Assembly: GCA_017607445.1 (NCBI GenBank)
Contig: JAEVHH010000001.1
Span: 5,580,001-5,644,000 of the forward strand
From: Histoplasma ohiense
Taxonomy: Eukaryota > Ascomycota > Eurotiomycetes > Onygenales > Ajellomycetaceae
Direction: 5' to 3'
Length of the DNA: 64,000 nt
Position 1 is the first letter of the stretch; every line of letters starts with the position of its first letter. This document shows positions 58,301 through 64,000 of the stretch, piece by piece. The translations under genes were made by a program, and so were the position numbers. Below the pieces are notes generated by a model. That model saw only the letters and a list, made by a program, of their open reading frames with translations, searched no databases and was not told the origin of the DNA.

Positions 58301-59535
58301 ATGGCCCCCGATCTGAATTCTGTTCCTCCTTCTCCACGCCCGCGGGGCCCTTCCAGAGCACTGTCAACGGGCGTGCTGCAACCTACTGCTACCAGCTCAA
58401 CATCCGCTCAAGCCTCTCCTTCAGTGTCTCGACGTGTCTCGCAAGTCATGGGTCCGCCTCCAGTTCCACATTTTCCCACGTCACCCGGCCTTGCGTCTGG
58501 CGATAATACTGGAGTGGGGGTTGGTCCAGGTATGGGTTATTCTCTGCTTTTCTTTCACTGCCATATACCCTTCTCCCGTGTTCTACTGTGTGCTAACCAT
58601 AGCAATTCGTTTCTTCACAGGGCCAATCCGACATCCTCGACCCCTTACTGTTGCCGATCTACATTTGGAGCTAGAGAAGGAGCAGGAAGCAGTGGTACGG
58701 AATTAACTCCTCCCCCTTCTCCTGAAGAGTGATGACTTGACTGACGAATATCAAAAATCAGGTAAACCGTCTCACGCGAGAACTTACCCTCCTCCGCCAG
58801 CAGACAGCCTCAGTAGCATCCACGGCATCCTCGACGTCTACCAATCTTAATGACTCCTCAGATCCACAACATCCCACTGCGTCACGCCGCAATCGATCAT
58901 CTTCGAACATTAGTTCCAGAAGCGTTGCGGGAGCGGCATCAGGGGTGATAGCAGGCGGGGTGACAAGCATTGCCCCCTCTCGTGAAAGGGAAGCGCCATC
59001 CTCCTCTTCACGCCCATCCCTTGACATTCCCCGGGGAAGTCTCAGTCGCGAGGCGTCCGTAACATCACGTCATCAGTCCGGAAACGCTTCACCATTGCTT
59101 TCCTCGCCAAACCAACACCAGGCAGACTATTCATCGCACCACCACCACATGTCCAACCAAACCACTGCATATCCCCCTTCCCACCGCACATCCATGACCT
59201 CGCACACAGTCCCACTCCCACCTTCCCAACTCTCCACCACTTCAGCAGACCGCGCACGATCCGGCTCCACGTCCTCTTCTGTTTTATCAAGGTACGAAGA
59301 AGCAGCTTACCATCGAGCAGAACTCGAAGCCGTGAAGCGGGAAAATGACATTCTCCGCCGACGAATTCGAGAACTTGAAGCCAATTTGAAAGATTATCGT
59401 CAAACACCTGCTCCATCGCCGCCTCCACAACAGCAGCGCACGACGGAGGACGACCACACTGCCACAACCACGTCTAGTCTTGCGACTGAATTAAGGGAGG
59501 CATCGATTGCTGACGATCGCGTTATCAGGCGGTGA
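58301..59535 (+). CDS. Ser/Pro-rich protein with short coiled coils, function unknown
   Basis: Three exons (58301..58529, 58621..58694, 58762..59535) give 358 residues. Exon 2 is only 74 nt. Joining it to exon 3 creates an uninterrupted heptad region, LTVADLHLELEKEQEAVVNRLTRELTLLRQQ in concept, with the exon boundary inside it, which strongly supports the model. The middle is Ser/Thr/His-rich and disordered. A second coiled coil near the C-terminus (ELEAVKRENDILRRRIREL) is leucine-zipper-like. The N-terminal 75 residues are Pro/Ser-rich. I do not recognise a named family, but two conserved coiled-coil segments around a variable middle suggest a scaffold or dimerising protein. Confidence 0.85.
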
Positions 59536-60371
59536 AGCATTAGGTTCCTTAAAGAACAAATGGTCTTGGACTTCTCGAGATATAAGGATGTAGCTACCTG
59601 CTGATGCACCGCCGTTAACTTCCTTCCTTCCTTTCTTTCTTTTTCTTTTTCTTTTTCTTTTTTTTTCCATGGGATGAAATTTCTCATCTTCTTCTAATGG
59701 CCCCAAGTCCCCAAGTTTTAACCGTAACCACCATATCACTATTATTTCACGACACATGAGACCACATTGTTTTACACTATTTTTATATTTTCTTTTAAAA
59801 TCCATCGTCTTTCCCTTTCTTTCATAATTTCCTTTTCCCCTCTTCTTTTTGTCAACCCATGACGAATAAAGTGTTACTTTTTATTTTGATCAACCACAGT
59901 GCCGGGGTTAATGTAAACAAGCTCAAATACAAGGATAGCTGAAGTGCACATCGTTTTTACAACAATTAAAAGAACTATCTGATCTCGTTTTCATTCCATT
60001 TTGAGGCTTCCGTAAATCGCCTGATTTTCACATGCAAACATCCAGCGCACCCTGGTGTGGCTTGAGAGCCGGAATAGCCACGGCAGCAACGACGTCACAT
60101 GTGGCGCAGTCACGGTTCAACCCCTCGATGACGACGCGGAACAACATCCAAGGCTGAATGTTGCGATGTGCAAACAAACCCCATCCTCTCGCACAGCTCT
60201 ATATCTACCTGTAGAGTGTCTCCCTGGTCTTGCTTTGCGCTAGAGCTGTCTTCAATACAACTTCAACCCACCCAATAACGAATCCTACTCTACCACTGTT
60301 CAGTGTTCACCCCCACATAGGGCGATCATACCCATACTGCTAGTACTGTTATATTCAAGCTCTCTTCAACG
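59536..60371. other. Intergenic region, Vip1 promoter
   Basis: 0.84 kb. A (CTTTTT)n-like pyrimidine tract at 59625-59665 belongs to the 3' flank; the C-rich 60.2-60.37 kb is the leader of the next gene. The 60-residue ORF at 60055-60243 has no features. Confidence 0.55.
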
Positions 60372-61306
60372 ATGTCCTCCCACACCACCGTCCACGTCGC
60401 GGATATCTCACCCAAGACGAGTGAGAAGGAAGTAAGAGATTTCTTCAGTTTCTGGTATGTATTACTGTCTTTATCCTTCCCTGTTCATGCTATTCTATAA
60501 ATGCAGCTACCGACAGTTATATTCCAGTGGAAAAATAACCTCTCTATCAATTACCCCTAGCTCAGGCGAGCAAGACGCTCCACAGTCAGCAACAGTAACA
60601 TTTGAGAAAGAAGCGTGAGCTCCCCACCTTCCAAGCCCGACATACACATTTCTGGAAATCAAAACTATCAAATACTAAACAGGTATGCTCCAGCGCTGCC
60701 AAAACCGCCCTTCTGCTCGACAATACCCAACTTGGTCCGTCCTCCGTCAAGGTAACAGCAGCCGCATCCATCGATGAGCTAGCCGGCCCCAAAGTCCACG
60801 CGGAATCCCCTGAATCCAAAAACGACACCGCGGGCATCCACGACATTGAACAAGAAGACAAGCCCCGCTCTCGCATAATCGCCGAATACCTCGCGCACGG
60901 CTACGTGATCAGCGACCATGCGATCCAACAAGCCATCTTCCTCGACAAGAAGCACGGCTTCTCCACGCGTTTCCGGAACGCGCTGGACAACTTCAACGCC
61001 AAGTTCCACGCCACTGATAAGGCCAAGGACATCGATAGTAGCTACGGCATCTCCGATAAGGCTGCAAGTGGCCTGCGCGGACTGAGTTCGTACTTTGAGA
61101 AGGCCCTGGGCACACCGACTGGGCAGAAGGTGAGGGATTTCTATCTGCAGAGTGATAAGCAGGTGAGGGATATCCATAATGAGGCGAGAAGGCTGGCGGA
61201 TTTGAAGAGTGGGAAGGCGGAAGAGGCGGAGGGGGTTGAGGGGAAGGAAAAAGCAGAGGCAAGTCATGATGTCCACTCTGAGGAGACGGAGAAGAGAGCG
61301 ACATGA
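60372..61306 (+). CDS. Vip1-like RRM protein (actin cytoskeleton / stress-related)
   Basis: Exons 60372..60454, 60528..60614 and 60694..61306 give 260 residues. Acceptor choice is set by the RRM: FFSFCGKITSLSI across intron 1 (TTCCAG, not the earlier TGCAG) and FEKEAAAKTALLLDNTQL across intron 2 (CTCCAG, not the earlier AACAG). The N-terminal RRM (about 1-75: TVHVADISPK, VTFEKEA, KVTAA) is followed by an alpha-helical region (YLAHGYVISDHAIQQAIFLD, GLSSYFEKALG) and an acidic Lys/Glu tail. The architecture is that of S. pombe Vip1 and its fungal orthologues; molecular function is not well defined. Confidence 0.92.
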
Positions 61307-61877
61307 AATGCCGTTGGAGGATAATGAATCGGTAAAGGGAAGATGATATGATTAGGTCGGACAGTAATATACTGAGAGGGGTTATTGCTCTTTTTTTTCC
61401 CTTTATGTCGTTTTGATGGCTTTTAGGCTTCCCAGTGTCATTGTCCCTGGAATGGCAGCGTCGACAACGATTATGATATGGTATGATAACCTGAAATTCT
61501 CATCGCCTGAATTTGTGATATTTGCTTAAGTTTTTTTGAGTTGTTTTTGCTCTGCAAGCTCTTTTTGATGTATCCGTCTATCCCTGTAGCTCGCACCGTT
61601 TTCAAATCTTTAACAAATAGGTCCTATGCTATTATTGCAGAACTAAATTGTTTCAAAAATTGGAATTTCTCTGGAAAAATATAGGAGATGTATCCGGTCC
61701 CCACGATCACGCTCACTCATTTCCATGTTTACCAATTCATCAAAACCAAAACAACGAATCCATAACAAGTAGGGAAAATAATAATAATAAATAAATAAAC
61801 AAGAACACCCATCAACCCACCCCTTTCCATCATCACATCACCCAATATGCACCTAAACAAACAAAGCCCAACCAAAC
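61307..61877. other. Convergent 3' intergenic region
   Basis: 571 nt, AT-rich, with ATAATAATAATAAATAAATAAA at about 61780-61801 as likely 3' flank. Nothing else seen. Confidence 0.6.
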
Positions 61878-62192
61878 CTACCTCCCCTTCATCCCCACAG
61901 GCCCCTTCTTCGCCGTCTTTGTCGCCGATTCCTCCTCAAGCGCATGCACTGGGTTACTCTGCAAATGCACATTCCCCTCCGCATCAACCATTGCCCCTGG
62001 AACGCGGATACCACACCCGCCACCGTGATGTCCACCAGTCCGTTCACTGCTGCTCGCAAGGTTCCTCAGAGGTTGTTCCGAATCTGTAGCTGTCTGCTCG
62101 GCTTTTCCGGTCCAGCCAGGGATGTCGGATTCTTGAGGTCCGGTTTGGCGGGAAGGGGAAGGTGATTGGCGGCCAGCGTGACGGGAGGACAT
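61878..62192 (-). CDS. Small hydrophilic protein, conserved hypothetical
   Basis: 104 residues, single exon. The opening MSSRHAGRQSPSPSRQTGPQ matches a small fungal protein family I recall (SRHAGRQSP...), which supports the start at 62192. The rest is Gly/Ser/Lys-rich, hydrophilic and probably disordered; SNPVHALEEES near the C-terminus also resembles the family. The Gly/His-rich middle (GGHHGGGCGIRV) is not typical and may be a retained insert or an intron I could not place. Its promoter lies beyond a (TA)n tract at 62251-62277. Function unknown. Confidence 0.65.
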   Translation of the reverse strand: MSSRHAGRQSPSPSRQTGPQESDIPGWTGKAEQTATDSEQPLRNLASSSERTGGHHGGGCGIRVPGAMVDAEGNVHLQSNPVHALEEESATKTAKKGPVGMKGR

Positions 62193-63843
62193 ATTTGTGG
62201 ATATTTTTTGGGTTGGGGGGGGAGGAGGGTTGGAGAGTATGTGGCTGCTCTATAGATATATATATATATATATATATCCCACGTTTTAGTGTTTGTTCCC
62301 GTTCGTTTTTTGGCCCCCCTCTCGTACAGCACAGTAATGAGATGTGATGAGATCGGCCGGTGAAGTCTTTCTTTGGTATATTCGGGTCTCACCCTATGTT
62401 CGTTAATCCATTTGGCACACGTTACGTACAACCCACGTATAAATATCAAGTTCCAAGGGGGGGGATTGTTTTGAGTTTGCTCGCAAAACTTGGACAAAAA
62501 AACATCATGATGACGTCTGCTCCCCTCCGCCGACTAACAACACGCAATCCCCTAACGAAATTTGATTCCCTATTGTTCTGCTCTATGAGATCAATGGTAA
62601 GTAGAGAGGATTTTTGCCTGTTTTTAGGTGTGAGCGGAATAGTATCGCTTTGGCAGAACTTTCCTTAATTGTTCGTTCATTCGTCGTCAGACAAGGGGGA
62701 CATCTCCCTTCGTAGTGGTCATTTTCCTGTGGTTACAAGTTGGTTGGACATCCGCGTTCCTTCTCCATGAATTCCTTAGCCCACTTAGGAGATGCTAGGA
62801 CGTGAGCGTGTTATATTGAAATTTACATATTTTTTTGTACCTCGCAGGCTTTTTCTTTAAGTGGTTATATTTTGTGCATATGCACACCCTGGAGCAAAGT
62901 GTAAGAATCAAGTTTTCATTCCACATATGTGGTTTGATGTATATTAATTTTATATCGTTCTTATATATACCCGCCCTCTTGTCTAGTTTTACGTTAGATT
63001 GCATTGCGCCAGAGATTTCCAGAGAATGATTTAAAAAGCAAGTTGAAATTGGGTGGGAAGGAGAAATGTGCTTAACTAATGCATTGCCGCCTCCCGAGGT
63101 CGGTATATATAGTAATAGGAGTCTAGGTCAATGGACGCGTTGATATCAGAGTTTGGAGGAGTGAGATGAAGATAGGCTAGACAACAACCTATAGCTCCCA
63201 GTGTGGAACATGGCTTTCATAATACACAGAGAATAATCTCAGTGATAATTAACCGGTCCCGTGAGTGGAGAGGTTGGTGGGTTGGTGCAAGGCCAATGAA
63301 ATGGAGTTGTATCGCTGGGGTTTCCTGGGTAGACGTGGGAATGAAAACTATCTAATGAAAATCAGTGTAGAATAGAATACGAAAGAGTAAGAGGGACTAA
63401 AAAGAACGATGGGGCGAAGAGGATGAAGGACTAAGCGCTTGAAGGACGAGCGATGGAGTGAAAAAAAAAAAAAATGAAATTAGGAAGAGAAAATGAAAAT
63501 GAAAAACAAATCGTGAGAATAGAAAAGCTGTCTTTCTGGAATCGAAGAGTAGACCCACAAACTAGAATCGGTGACATTTGAATTGAGATAGAAGGGAGAA
63601 AACCAAGGGAGTGTTCGTAAAACAAAGGGGGATATATCTGCCCACTTTGAAAAACTCATGTTGGTGCCCAGGGGAGTGGAGGATATGTGTGGTATGTAGG
63701 TAGATGACGCTAATAAAGTAGGGGGGATTGATATGAATAAAAATTAAAGAAGCTTTTGTCGTCTTTTATGTCATTCTCATTTTATTGCCTTTTTTGTCTT
63801 TTCGTCTCTGTTTTTTGCTTTTTGCTGTAGCTGGCTAGAAAGA
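62193..63843. other. Intergenic region at the right side
   Basis: 1.65 kb between the small protein's start and the 3' end of the right-edge gene. (TA)n at 62251-62277; A/G-rich 3' flank at 63.36-63.6 kb. The 102-residue ORF at 62360-62668 has no features. Confidence 0.55.
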
Positions 63844-64000
63844 TTACGAACCACCATTTGCCTGTGCTGCTGCTGCTGCTGCTGCCGCAGCATTTGCATT
63901 CTCAAAAGCTAATGCCTGCGCATCGGCTTCGTTGACAACGGTCTGAATAATTTGTTGCTCTTCGGAATTAAGGATTTTGGTCAGGTTTTCGTAAAGGGCC
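63844..64000 (-). CDS. C-terminal end of an unidentified protein, truncated by the window edge
   Basis: Reading the minus strand from 64000 to the TAA at 63846-63844 gives 51 residues: ALYENLTKILNSEEQQII, then an acidic stretch (NEADAQALAFENA) and a nine-Ala tract encoded by a mixed GCN run (CTG-type repeat on the plus strand at about 63868-63894), ending QANGGS. The HEAT-like helical start would fit the end of an importin-beta-type karyopherin, but this is a guess. No intron signal appears in the visible part. Confidence 0.6.
   Translation of the reverse strand, partial: ALYENLTKILNSEEQQIIQTVVNEADAQALAFENANAAAAAAAAAQANGGS

Overview
The window is nuclear DNA of a filamentous ascomycete. The genes carry short introns (about 50-210 nt) with GTAAGT/GTATGT-type donors and CTAAC/CTGAC branch sites. 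The gene content includes a class I hydrophobin, a PTH11-like receptor, Zn2Cys6 and CTF1/Far-type regulation, and a SnaD-like coiled-coil protein. Together with the protein similarities I recall, this points to Eurotiomycetes, plausibly Onygenales; the order-level call is an inference. Nineteen protein genes are supported. One of them (49.4-50.3 kb) has no long ORF and was found only by joining four small exons. I found no rRNA, tRNA, CRISPR array or intact transposon.

Left half (0.5-31 kb) is metabolic and accessory. Glucosamine-6-phosphate deaminase (nagB-type) lies at 0.55-2.2 kb and N-acetylglucosamine-6-phosphate deacetylase (nagA-type) at 19.2-20.8 kb, so two consecutive steps of GlcNAc catabolism flank the region. 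Between them sit betaine-aldehyde dehydrogenase, a microsomal P450, a PTH11-like seven-helix protein, choline oxidase and a hydrophobin. Choline oxidase plus the aldehyde dehydrogenase give the two-step choline to glycine betaine route; the oxidase ends in a canonical peroxisomal tripeptide (ARL) and the dehydrogenase in a near-match (TKL). A UNC-93-like transporter follows at 27.5 kb, behind a 6.7-kb non-coding region dense in microsatellites, and a CTF1/Far-family Zn2Cys6 regulator lies at 31.7-34.7 kb.

The middle (34.7-40.7 kb) is a 6-kb stretch with no credible gene. It ends close to a short interstitial TTAGGG tract, after which comes a FAD monooxygenase (40.7-42.3 kb).

The right part (43-64 kb) is denser and mostly cell-biological: a SnaD-like spindle-pole coiled-coil protein, a ZIFL-type MFS transporter with three inverted repeats in its promoter, the small Cys-rich membrane protein, an RRM protein, Sip5, a coiled-coil protein, a Vip1-like RRM protein, a small conserved protein, and the 3' end of a gene running off the right edge.

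Two gene models need special splicing. The nagB start codon is itself split by an intron (AT|G). The nagA frame is restored only by a 127-nt GC-AG intron, or else broken by a 1-nt indel in a C-run.
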